DNA of 64,000 nt. Origin: Warburgia ugandensis. Its lineage: Eukaryota; Streptophyta; Magnoliopsida; Canellales; Canellaceae. Location: NCBI GenBank assembly GCA_035236585.1, contig CP141137.1, positions 9,750,327 to 9,814,326 on the forward strand. Direction: 5' to 3'. Below the pieces are notes generated by a model that was not told where the DNA came from, searched no databases, and saw only the letters and a program-made list of their open reading frames with translations. A program made the translations under genes and the position numbers. Numbering within the stretch: position 1 is the first letter of the stretch; each line of letters starts with the position of its first letter. Below are positions 37,204-48,182 of this stretch, one piece after another.

Positions 37204-40200
37204 ATGGAGCAAGTAGAAGAGGTAGGAGAGGTACAAGTAGAACAATTACAAGACACAGAAGCAGAACAATCAAGGCTATCAAGCACATGTCCATCAGTAA
37301 CACCACCGGTGGTCAGTGTTAAGAGAAAGGTCAGGGGGAGGGGCCCAACGCAAATGGAACATATAAATAAGAGAACCTCAGTTGGAATAAAAGAAACGGT
37401 ACAATTCAACACTAAAGGCCAACCGATTGGTGGTGCTGCACATGCCTATGCTAGCTTCATATGTTGCACTGTTAGAAGACTTGTGCCAGTATCAGTGACT
37501 GATTGAAGACATGTATCGCCACAAGTCAAAGATTCAGTATGGGAAATGGTCAAGGTATGTAAATTCTTCCTACATATAACATAATATGTCCTTTATATTT
37601 ATATGTTTTGTTTTTGTTTGCATATGAATCACGATAAGATACACAAAGTTGTTGCAATACTCACTAGTTAGTCACTTTAACATGCTTCTTCTTTTGTTTT
37701 GTAGTCTGCCTTTGACGTATCTGATGAGTGCAAGAAGCAAGCCTTGCTAGGAGCTAGTGAAGCTTGGAGGAAATGGAAGAGTGAGCTTGCAAGGAAGTAC
37801 ATACTTCTAAATTCTCATGATCCTTCTACGCTTCACATGGTCCCTCAGTTGTATTCCTGCTTCATTAACCAGGAAGCATGGAATCAATTTGTACAGTATA
37901 GGCTATCTCCTGATTTTGAGGTAATCACAACTTGAACTAGCCAAGCTAAATTTTGAGTCTTGTAATTATTATAATTGATTGTATTTTGAATCTTTGATCA
38001 CATTACTTTGATGTCCAGGCAAAGCGTATAAAAGGACAAAAGGCTCATGCACAGAACCATACGCCGCACCACCTTTCAAAGGTTGGCTATGCACGATTAG
38101 AGGCAGATGTAGTAAGTATATCATGTCACATTCCATTTGTCTAATCATAGTAGATTTTTTTTTATTAACTCTGACTTAGTGTTTCTTATAATCTTATTAC
38201 AAAGAAAAGAAGGCTGGGACAACGGATCCCATCGACCGTGCTATTCTATGGAAAATGGCACATTCGAAAGGGCGTAACTCCCAGACCTTTGCCAACGAGA
38301 TAACTGCAACAATTGCTTCAAGAATTGTAAGTGGTTTAAGACTTTAAGTTTTATACTTTTACTTTATTTGCATACTGCCTAGTTAAATACTTTTATACTT
38401 TTATACCCTTGCATAGTATATTATTTAAATATTACATATATAATAGTGATTTTATCATGTTATGATCTTTATGTGTGCAGGAAGAGTTGACCCAAGAACA
38501 AGAAGAAAGTGCAACTACAGGGATTCTTAGCAGCACTGCTGCAAAGGGGGACATCCTGTATAGGGCAATGGGCAACAAGAATGAACACCCTGGCCGGGTA
38601 AGGGGCCAAGGTCGGGGTGTTGTTCCTTCCAAATTCTTCCCCAAACAAAAGGCTCCTACGCTACAAGAATTGGAAGAATGGAAGAAGCAAACAGTTGTGG
38701 AGATATATAACATGGTCAAAGATCAACTATTGAAGGAACTCCAAGGTGGCCGAAGAACCTCATGTGAGGATGTTAGCGGCCCTCAAGCTGAAGCTCAACC
38801 TCAAGTTCAACCAGTAAGAAATAATAATAGCTGCACTCCTACTCCTAGTCCTCTATCAGATGAAGAGGTGGCAGAACAAGTACTCCCAATCAGTGAGGTA
38901 TGTATATTCGCTTGTTTAGTTTTACAATGTTACTTATTTACTTTTGTTTTTAGTTTACACTTTACATTACATCACTAATTATTATATATATGTCATTTCT
39001 CAAATGCAGGTGGGTTAGTGTATGTTGCAGCTACATACATTTGAGAACCATGTGGCTGTGGCAACACTGTACGAGGTTTGGCCCATGACTTCCACCACCT
39101 TGCATGGTAAGTTGATGCCTCCACACACTAAGCGTGTGTGCATCACTACTGCCATTCAACCAGATGCTCCCCTTCCATTTCCAGTCGAAGGGGATGATGT
39201 TGAAACTGTTGGGGATGCAATTGGATATCATGTGTGTTGGCCAGAGAAACACATAAAACCAATGATATCCAATTCCAAGGTACATATATACTAACTGTAG
39301 TCATGGCTTCATTTTCTCCTACCTTATTTTAAGTCCTCCTAAACTGTTCATTGATTAATATTGTCTGCAACATGTCGGACAGTCGGATCACCAAAAGTAG
39401 CACAAGGGGCAATTGAAGCAAACCTTGCCGCCGGCAAATTCTGGCATAGTGGCAAGTGTAGCCACATCCCAGCCTTCTCAGGTAGTACTAGTTCTATGTT
39501 TTTCCATAGTCACTACTCACAAGTCATAAGTCAGTAGTACTAGTTCTTTAGTTCAAAACACTTGTTAGGTGCTCACTAGTCACTACTCACAAGTCACAAG
39601 TCAGTAGTCACAATGTTATTATTGTTATATTATAAAATATTTTAATTTTACCTCACTGGGTTTCTTCTTTTATATCTGCTAGTATATCAGTATATGTTGT
39701 ATATATTCATTACTAATTTCTAAAATGTTACATGATTAAATTTACAATGTAGGGATCAAGTGGAGGTTCCACCTAACACACCTCCATTCCTAAGGGTACT
39801 GTACAGACTGGCCAATGAAGGCAACACAAATACAATGAACCCTGTAAGGATAGAGGCAGGTGTGCTTTCAAACGATGTGGTTGAGGTTCCACTCTTCAAG
39901 GAAGACCTCATAGCCATATGTAATATGGATCAATTGGAGTACATGCACATCATAGTCTATATAGGGTACGTCGTGTAACTGCTCTATTAGAGTTAAGACT
40001 TACCAATCAATGTAACATTACTTAATACTTGCTTTTTTAATAAAACTTAATAATTATTTGACATTAACCCAAATTTCAAATGTAGGTATTTGCATGATAG
40101 CTTGCATAGACTAGAGGTCAAGGACATTTACAAGTTCCTTGACCCTTCTCTTGTCTTTCAATTGGACCATTTGCCTAAGGACAAACAAAGTGAAGATATC

Positions 40201-41064
40201 ATTCCTAGTCTCATGACTTGTGCGAAGGGGCAAGCATTACTGATTCCCTACAATAGCGGGTACGTTGTAACATAGGTTGCTTAATTATGCCATTTTAATT
40301 TCACAATTTATAGTTTCATACACATGAATACTACATCAGTTAAGATTAGAGAAAATTCAATTGAACTATTATTTTTATAGGTCCCATTGGATGTTGCTAG
40401 CTTTGGATGTGCATGGTGGCCATGCAATTTTTTTTTATTCATGTGGAGCACACATTCGGGAACACCTTATGGAAATTATAAACAAGTAAGTCTTTATTAT
40501 TCTTTTTATTATAATATAACTACTCACCTGGCAACTATAATAATATTCATAATCTAATGCTTTTCAATTATATGTGTATAGAGCATGGTATAAATGGGCT
40601 GAGAAGGAAGGCATTCACCACCCTCCAAAACTCAACCGAAAGAAGGCCAAGGTACAATTTACTAATTATTGCTCTTTAGACTCTTTCATATAATTTTAAA
40701 CCTGAACTTGTTGGAAATTATATTTTGAAACTTTTATGTTGTCTTTGGTGGCATTGTTTTGCAGTGCCCTAAACAAAAATCAGATTGGGAGTGTGGATAT
40801 TATGTTCTTAGATACATGAGAACCCTCATTCGCAATGGAGTTTCAGTCTCACAATTGAGAAAGGTAACACTTAGACTTACTGACCAAAGTTGCACTTTTG
40901 ATTTGTATATTTCTTGACTTAATTCAAGATTACATGTCTAATCTCTGAACTAAGTTATTATATGTTTCTTGTAGGTGGATTTTGGAACCAAGAGTTACTC
41001 CCAGTTGGATCTAGATGATATTAGAATGGAATGGACAGATCATATTATGAATTTTAATTTGTAG
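37204..41064 (+). pseudogene. Transposase_24 (TNPA-like) protein fused to a Ulp1-type C48 protease domain
   Basis: Readable exons are 37204-37554, 37705-37920, 38019-38111, 38210-38326, 38481-38897, 39019-39279, about 39401-39481, about 39754-39965, 40086-40259, 40381-40485, 40582-40651, 40765-40863 and 40975-41064 (stop TAG). The N-terminal half resembles the Transposase_24/TNPA-like proteins of CACTA elements (WRKWKSELARKYI, KVGYARLEADV, TDPIDRAILWKMAHSK). The C-terminal exons form a Ulp1-like cysteine protease: SHWMLLALD (His), then KQKSDWECGYYVL (Gln and Cys). By my alignment the catalytic Asp position is Tyr (FFYSCG), so activity is doubtful. A TGA (37504-37506) replaces the expected Trp in the VTDW-R-V block. 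The frame between 39280 and 39754 does not join cleanly. CACTA genes of this kind normally accompany TNPD, which is absent here. Confidence 0.85.
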
Positions 41065-42155
41065 TTCAGTGATGTAAAATTGTAAATGAATGTATATTAT
41101 CATTCATGTATATACATTTTACTCAAATATAATACAAAGATCAGTTCATTTCAATGAATGTGTTCTATTTTTCTTTTGATTGAAGTACACTGTATCAATG
41201 TATCTTTGTTTCAAACTTTCAAATTTCAATGATGTGATTGTGAAGTTGGTGTTTTGATCAGCAGATGGGTTAATCATCAATTTTCAATGATGGCTTAGAT
41301 CAGCAAATGGGTTGTATTGTATCATGTATGCACATACAATCTACAAATACAGTATGGGTGGTTGATATCATATCATGTATTGTATCATGTATTGGAGAGG
41401 GAGTCATATATGGAATGGAGGTTGATGATTGAAATTACTGATATATACTGAAGTTGTAGATATGATTCATATGAATATGATATCAAAAAACTTTCAAATT
41501 TCAATGATGTGATTCTGAAGTTGGTGTTTTGAATGGAGACCTGATGGACATCCCTGCCTATACAGGCAATTTCATTCATTTGTTGAGGAATGAGGATAAA
41601 ATTAAAAATGCCAAAGTTCAGAATGATTGTCTGCATTGGTGCCTGCCTGGGCCTATTGACAATTGGAATGATATAGTCATGGAGATGGTGCTAAGTGATT
41701 GATATGTTGGGCAATTGTGATGATTGGAGCCCATGATTCTAAGCTACCAAGTTTCTGACAATCGGAACACAATTGTTTGTGTGAACAGAAAGAGGGATGA
41801 GGAAGTTCCACTAGTTGTATTTATATCATGTTTGCAAGCTTTCACTTATCTGTTGCCAATCAAATGTGTTTTATCAGAAGCTTGCAAACTGGAAGGTGAA
41901 GTTGCTTCGGCTTACATTTTAGGAAATCCTGCTTCATTCAGATCTTGAATCACAGATTTCTGGATTATATTTTGTGAATTCCTGTTTATAGTTTGTCACT
42001 CTCATGTCTTTGCTTTCTTTTCATATTCTCTAAGATGCACCCGAACAAGAACCTAGAAGAAGCTGTTCCTCTGAGAATATCTTTATAGTATATGTGTGAG
42101 AATAACTCATTAACTCTTAACAGTGGCTCCAGAAGAACCCTCCATTCTCCAATAT
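41065..42155. other. 3' flank of the Transposase_24/Ulp1 gene inside the hAT element
   Basis: AT-rich. Short direct repeats such as 'gaagttggtgttttga' (near 41243 and 41517) and 'caaatttcaatgatgtgatt' occur twice. No further gene is supported; the ORF at 41724-41948 has no recognised domain. Confidence 0.45.
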
Positions 42156-42159
42156 AACT

Positions 42160-42315
42160 TAGTAATATAGGACAGTTAGTGAATAGCCGTCCTATATAAA
42201 TAGTAATATAGGACGGTTTGTGAATAGCCGTCCTATATAACTAGTAATATAGGACGATTTGTGAATAGCCGTCCTATATATAACTAGTAATATAGTACGG
42301 TTTGTTAATAGCCGT

Positions 42316-42352
<37 letters not shown>

Positions 42353-42487
42353 CTAGTAATATAGGACGGTTTGTTAATAGCCGTCCTATATATAAGTTAT
42401 AACTATTAATATAGGACGGTTTGTAAGTAACCGTCCTATATAATATCAATACTAATATAGGACAGTTACTCATGAACCGTCCTATAT
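42160..42487. repeat. Palindrome array 4 (7 units), downstream of the Transposase_24/Ulp1 gene
   Basis: Seven units, TATAGGACGGTTTGTGAATAG then CCGTCCTATATA, with AACTAGTAA linkers. An (AT)n expansion (about 42318-42350) separates units 4 and 5. Loops differ from those in the other arrays, so each array has amplified on its own. Confidence 0.93.
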
Positions 42488-42539
42488 TTTCAAATCGTGT
42501 CACGTGTCACTGTTAAAGTGTTAAGGTAATAAGGTCATG

Positions 42540-42729
42540 AGTGGGTCGCGTGTCAAACAGGTAAATACGACGGGTCAAATTTATTGACTCGAACACGACA
42601 CGATTTTTGGCGTGTCATTTTCGGGTCACCGGAAAATGACACGAACACGATAAGACTCGACCCGAACCCGCTAAATTCGTGTCGGGTTCGAGTCGTGTTA
42701 TCGTGTCGTGTCATATTTTGCCGCCCCTA
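42540..42729. repeat. Right terminal inverted repeat and subterminal region of the hAT element
   Basis: CGTGTCGTGTCAT-type motifs repeat and the end reads TTGCCGCCCCTA, the inverse of the left end with one mismatch in the first 12 bases. Confidence 0.85.
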
Positions 42730-42737
42730 GTGGGTCT
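42730..42737. repeat. Right 8-bp target-site duplication of the hAT element
   Basis: GTGGGTCT matches 29274-29281 exactly. Confidence 0.93.
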
Positions 42738-42972
42738 CATCATGCAAAAGTAAGGCGCACTACAGAAACTTCATGTAGTGTGGCTCACCTTTTTTCACAA
42801 TTCCTTCTTTAGTCAAAGGCCATGTGTCCAACCGCTCCTTAGAAGGAGAGTGTAAATATTAGAGAGGGTCTTCGTTTTCCCTTCCACCTTGCCTTCTCTC
42901 CATGGTCAACTATTGGGCCAGCGTCCTGAAGGGTTCTTCTTTCTCCCTTCTCACTTCTTACATCTCAAATCT

Positions 42973-43144
42973 CATCATCATCATCAAGAACTTATCTCAA
43001 TTTGGGTCAATCATGTGAATCTTGTTCCTCCATTCCCCTCTATTAATTGTCATGGCTTCATTTAGTTCCAAAGTTATTAAATCTTTTTTTGCCACTTAGT
43101 TCCAAAGTTATTAAATCTTTTCTCACCACTTTTATCCATGTTTT
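42973..43144 (-). mobile_element. RTE-type LINE 3'-end fragment
   Basis: On the plus strand it reads CATCATCATCATCAAG, then the same 3' end as the LINE at 52775-55870 (TCTTGTTCCTCCATTCC, ATGGCTTCATTTAGT). A 28-bp block ('cttagttccaaagttattaa' plus 'atctttt') is doubled. Only the last 170 bp of the LINE are present. Confidence 0.8.
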
Positions 43145-43553
43145 ACAAAAGAAAAAACTGACTGTTGCCTTGCTGGTGAGCAACTTTCTGCACATTGCTC
43201 TTACGTCTCTCCCATTTTTTCACACATTGCTTCAGTTATGCATTACCTATTCTTTATCATCATCTACTTTGAATATCCAAGTTGGATCTGTATCCTACCC
43301 AATTAGATAGCACGTCAGCTGCTGATGCTAAGCCATAGCATCAAAATGTTATCTTTGTTAAGAGCAATACTTCATTGAGTAATTTCTGGTGGATGCTTTA
43401 GATGTCTAGTGCTGCTGCTGCCAAGTGTAAGCCTAAGTTGATAAGAAACCAGCCGATGTTCTTTGGATAGTAATGACTGTATCTACTGGTATGCTTCCAA
43501 CGTCTATATCACGAGTTTTTATTTCAGTGCCTTTATATGTAGAAGTGCTAGGG

Positions 43554-43734
43554 AAGGGGAGCCTTTGCACAACAGTAAAGTTGTTGTCGTGTGACCTTGA
43601 GGTGATGGGTTCAAGGCATGGAAGTAGCCTCTTGTAAAAATACAAGATAAGACTGTGCACTATATAGACCCTTGTGGTCCACCCCTTCCCCGGACCCAGC
43701 ATATGCGGGAGCTTTGTGCACCGGCCTGCCCTTT
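43554..43734 (+). mobile_element. Au-type SINE, copy 12, with imperfect 20-bp target duplication
   Basis: This is a full-length copy, AAGGGGAGCCTTTGCACAAC to GGCCTGCCCTTT. The 20-bp flanking repeats at 43534-43553 and 43735-43754 differ at two positions. Confidence 0.9.
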
Positions 43735-43754
43735 TATCTGTAGAAATGCTAGGG

Positions 43755-44940
43755 TTGAGATAAGACGAGTAAAAAGAGAATGCTTTACCCTGATGTTCTG
43801 CCATTCAGACTGCTCATCTTCGGGTCGATATCCTAGATGGGTAATGCACTAAACACTATCTCCATCTGACGATCCTAAATACTAATATTCTGGAGCAAAA
43901 ATTGGAGATAGGAAACTGTTGGCTGACCCTGAAGATTAAGTTCATCCACTGGAGAAGATCCTTTGGATATTGCTATTTGATTGTGCCTAGAATATGAGTG
44001 GTTCAGATCATCAGTTGTCTGGGCCACAGATGAAATTGTAGCTGCACTTGTACTTCATGCGGAGACACTGTATATTTCTTCTCTTATTGTATGTTATTGT
44101 TATTGCTGCTAGGTTCCTTTGCATAATATGACCCTCAAATTGCTGAACCATTAGAGGCTCTATCAGTTTTTCCATTCACCATGCTCTTAGACCAGTAGGA
44201 AGATTCTAACTCTTTAAGTTTCTGGTTGGTCTTTCATTTCTCCTCTTGAAAGCTATCTCTAGACTGTCTTTCAGTTTGAGCATTTCTGGGGAATCAAGCA
44301 TAAGGCTGAGCCAACCACCATGGGACCTCCTAAGAAACCAAAGACTTGAGTTTTCTGTAAGGGACAATTTGCTACCACACGAGTATGTATGTGCACCAAG
44401 ATGACATACCGGCAAATGATACGAATTCGAGTCTGCCTTTTGCGTGCCAGTTTCCAAGTATCTAGGCTGAAACAACTCAATGGAGTATAGGCATGATATG
44501 ATAAACAGTTGAGAAGCAATTCCTCCCTTTATCTTCTCTGTGAAGTCCGTCCCATTGCTGCACTTACAAGTAGAATGGGAAGCCGAAAGGAAGCTCCAAA
44601 TCTTTGTTTTTTATAAGTCGGCATCCATGTAAGCAACTCTAACTTTTCTGAGTTCTTACCATGAAATGGTTAGCAAGCAATGATCTTACATTTGACTTGT
44701 CCAAATTGGCATCTTTAATCAATTTGAGATGTGGAAATCTAAGGAGGTCTACTATGAAACAGAAGGTGAATATATATATGTGTGTGTGCTCGCGTGTCGC
44801 GCATGTATGTATGTATGGATGTTATTAACATAATAAATACTGTAAGATGAGGTGTTTCCTCATTTGGTTCTGCAGCTTGCCTGGCCTTCTGGAGCTTTTC
44901 TATGGTTATCGTGCAGGTTATTTTGTTCTTGGATCTTAGT
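43755..44940. other. No recognised gene
   Basis: Unassigned sequence with a short GTGTGTGTGC/ATGTATGTATG run near 44775-44815. The ORFs here lack recognisable domains. Confidence 0.35.
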
Positions 44941-44950
44941 AGAATTCCCC

Positions 44951-44996
44951 AGGCCTCACATACATGGGAGTTTTGTGCACCGGGCTGCCCTTTTCT
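44951..44996 (+). mobile_element. Au-type SINE, copy 13, tail fragment
   Basis: Only the last 45 or so bases are present (TGGGAGTTTTGTGCACCG, GGCTGCCCTTTT). The short repeat AGAATTCC flanks it at 44941-44948 and 45009-45016. Confidence 0.65.
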
Positions 44997-45351
44997 TTTT
45001 ATCTCTGCAGAATTCCTGGTTGGTGAACGACCTTGTAAGGATGAGAAGGTAAATGAACAGACAACATTCATCAACAGTTTCATCACGTGTGGATAGCAGT
45101 CGGAAAATCTAGAAGTGGTGCAACGCCTTAATCATCTAACTGTTCTTAATGGTTTGATTACTAGCTGCAACGTTGACTGTTATTGTTTTGTTTCATTAAT
45201 TAGAAAGGGATAATTGCTCCACCAGGCATGATAATGGTATTGAAGTGATCAAACATCTGCAATTTGGTGCTTTCCCCTTGGTTATCTTTCCGATGTCTAG
45301 AGTTAAAATTTAGTCGTATTTTGGTTCATGAGCTACAGGATTTCATAGAAT

Positions 45352-45528
45352 GGGAGCTTTGGCGCAACAGTAGAGTTGTTGTCATGTGACCTTGAGGTCA
45401 CGGGTTCAAGGCAGGAAAATAGCCTCTTGCAAAATACAAAGTAAAATTGCGTACTATTGACTTTTGTGGTTCGCCCTTTCCTTAGACCTCGCATATGCCG
45501 GAGCTTCATGCACCGGGGCTATCCTTTT
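45352..45528 (+). mobile_element. Au-type SINE, copy 14
   Basis: This is a full-length copy, GGGAGCTTTGGCGCAACAG to GGGGCTATCCTTTTT, with B box GGTCACGGGTTCAAGGC. No clear target duplication is seen. Confidence 0.85.
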
Positions 45529-45994
45529 TATCCACGGGATCTTACGAAGTTGTATTCATTGATTCCAGAGTAATATCCTATAGTTGGTAAATATCCTGTA
45601 CTTTTAAGTATTTTCTTTCTTTGTACAGAGCTCAGATTTTTACCACGTAAACCACTCCTGCACTCTAAAGTGAAAACCGCCTAGTTTTTCTGCTGACCAC
45701 CCCCGTATGATGACCGGGCCAATCATAAGCACAATTACCAAACACGTACAAATTATATTTTAATGGAGCCAATTAATGGAAACGTAGGTGCTAGTGGATC
45801 TGGTGGATTGCTTACAGATGCAAATGGAGTTGAAATATGCTTCTCCTGGAAATGCTGTAGAAGCTAGCAGAGAGTAGGAAACTCATACAACACAATTAAG
45901 AGTTCTACTCGGGTGTTGGAACGACACAACCAAGATGTGCCTCGAATTTTGGAGCTCTAAACCGTTCATTATGTTTCACGTGTCTTATTTAGGC

Positions 45995-46167
45995 TAAAAG
46001 AGTAGCTACGAAGCTTCCACATATGCAGGGTTCGGGGAAGGGGTGGACTACAAGGGTCAATAGTATGTAACCTTATCTTACATGTTCCAAGAGGCTGTTT
46101 TCACGCTTTGAACCTGTGACCTCAAAGTCACACATGACAACTCTACCATTGTGCCAAGGCTCCCTTT
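45995..46167 (-). mobile_element. Au-type SINE, copy 15
   Basis: This minus-strand copy has a degraded tail (AAAAGAGTAGCTACGAAG) and an intact head (TTGTGCCAAGGCTCCC). Confidence 0.82.
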
Positions 46168-48002
46168 CTAGGCTGTACATCAAAAATCATTCCCATGGGA
46201 TGCACCTAGAGTTAAAAACTTCAATGGGCATTATATAAAAGCAAAGAAAAGCATGACTAAAATCATCTAATGGTTATGAAATTTGGTAGCTAGCCAATTT
46301 AAGGCAGGAAAAAATGAGATCTGTATTTGGAATTCATTTTCCTATAGTTAAATGGTTGATAGAAGACTCTTCAGACCCTTAGAGGTTTTGGTCATCGATA
46401 GTATATATATAAAGCTTTGGATGGATGCAGAGTTTCACTCTCTCAAGCACCGAAGTCTGCTAATGCAGGCGCTGATGCTAGCCGGAGAAGATGTGCTTCT
46501 GAACGAAATTACAATTCAACCTCCTCTGGCTTGAAATGGTGTAGGGGCACTCCTTCTCAGTACAAAAGTACCCTTCTGCCATTCTTTCAAAATGAAGATA
46601 GTTTAAGGTTATAACGTATATCTAAGTGTTGGTAACTTGCCTTTATGCATGTTGTTATCCGGCCTTTTAGTTATAACAGGATCATCTAGATCTATTTTAC
46701 TGTTTGTATTTGCCACGAGGGCTTTTCTCTTCCCAATTAATAAAGTTAACCATTTGATAAAAAAAAGTTACTAAAAACTCAAAATAATTGAAAATCTTTT
46801 GAAAAATTCCGAGTTCTTCTGTTTTTTTTTGTTTTTTGTTTTTTGAAAAAGGCCAAACTTTTCATTCTTCAAAATTTTCTTTGGAATAATATAGAAGTTC
46901 TTACATAGTTCCAAATTCTAGGCAGATTTACCAAATTAAAATGATTTATAAAATTAAACTTAAATTTGAAGAATATTTAGAAGTTCATACATATTTTTAC
47001 ATTCTAGGAAGATTTACTAAATTAACATGATTTATAAATTTAAATTGACTTTGAAGAATAATTATTAAATTCTTAAAATATTATCTGTAGATCTAGCTGT
47101 AGGTCCCAAGATGGGCCAAATTGGGCTCTAAAAAAAAATTTTAAAACCATTTCCTAACTATAAAACTAAGTCCTCAATTTGAAAATCAAACTTTAGAAGT
47201 AAAAGAATGTAGCACAAGAATGCACAAAGATTTATAGTGGTTCGTTCAGCCAACTTTGGCACATACTTTCTCTTTCTAAAAGACTCTATTTTGAGTTGCA
47301 TTAAAAGCTTGCAAGATTTTCACCTCAGTACACACTATGCTAGTCACAATACAACAAATAGTGTACCTATAGTAGCACTTATTTTTTACAAACACCTAGA
47401 ATTTTCTTCCAAGAAACCACCCTCTTAATATAAAAGAAGTAAAAAGTGAAATAAAATTTCTCTCAAAAGATTGGATGCAAATTTAAATAAGACAAAATAA
47501 ATTTTGAATTCAACAATTGAAAGAATTGAAACTTTGAGCTTGGATATGAATGCTTGAAGGATTGGCTTCAATTCTTATTAATTGTTATTTTAATCTTCAG
47601 AGGAGTATTCAATTTATAGTGTACTTGCCAAAAGATTCTTTGAAATTCAGATTCTAGCTTTTGGAATGCTAAAAGATCTGTTGGAAGACTAAATTTTTTT
47701 GTTGAGCTACTACCCTATTATAAGAAAGACATCTTTTGACCAAATTAGTCACTCATCTGTCGTGGTAATCGTCTAGAAGTGGAATCCAACTAATACACTT
47801 TTGGAATTGAATTTATGGTAGTTGACTATCCATGAAGTAGTCAACTGGTAGAAGCTAGATGATGTATCCCACTTTGAAGTGCTAGCAGTTGTCTTGTTTA
47901 GTCACACTCTGTTAGTCAACTAAATTCTTCAAGCTATACATCCAAGATAAACTTCCTTGGCAATTTACTGTTCTTTACATTTTCTAAAACACTTGGTTCT
48001 AA
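46168..48002. other. No recognised gene
   Basis: AT-rich sequence. The ORFs at 46352-46614 have no recognisable domain. Confidence 0.35.
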
Positions 48003-48182
48003 GGGGAGCCTTGGTGCAATAGTAGAGTTGTTGTTGTGTGACCTTGATGTCATGGGTTCAAGGCGTGAAAATAGCCTCTTGCAAAATGCAAGGTAAGGAT
48101 GTGTACTATTGACCCTTGTGGTCCACCCTTTCCCTTGAACCCACATACTCGGGAGCTTCGTGCACCGGGGTTGCCCTTTTTT
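48003..48182 (+). mobile_element. Au-type SINE, copy 16
   Basis: This is a full-length copy, GGGGAGCCTTGGTGCAATAG to GGGTTGCCCTTTTT. It is flanked by an imperfect repeat, ACACTTGGTTCTAA (47989-48002) and ACACGGTTCTAA (48183-48194). Confidence 0.88.

Larger units (their letters stand above)
29282..42729. mobile_element. 13.4-kb two-gene hAT (Ac-like) DNA transposon
   Basis: The ends are TAGGGGTGGCAATTCGGG (left) and the inverse of TAGGGGCGGCAAAATATG (right), flanked by an exact 8-bp duplication. The subterminal 200 bp at both ends are rich in CGTGTC/GACACG motifs, as in other plant hAT elements. Inside, in order, are array 1, a minus-strand hAT transposase gene, array 2, a 1.8-kb spacer, array 3, a plus-strand Transposase_24/Ulp1 gene, and array 4. 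All four arrays use the same palindromic unit, which ties both genes to one element. None of the 18 SINEs in the window lies inside. Both genes carry a premature stop, so this copy is probably non-autonomous now. Confidence 0.92.

Noticed and set aside
29622-42487. CRISPR-like appearance of regularly spaced palindromes
   Set aside because: This is a plant nuclear transposon; the spaced units are themselves the repeats, the linkers are not unique spacers, and no cas genes are present.
33613-42500. Nested CACTA element to explain the Transposase_24/Ulp1 gene
   Set aside because: I found no CACTA-type termini or 3-bp duplication around arrays 3 or 4, and the same palindrome arrays also bracket the hAT transposase. 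Not fully excluded without a search.
46352-46614. Two overlapping plus-strand ORFs
   Set aside because: No recognisable domain and no splice support.
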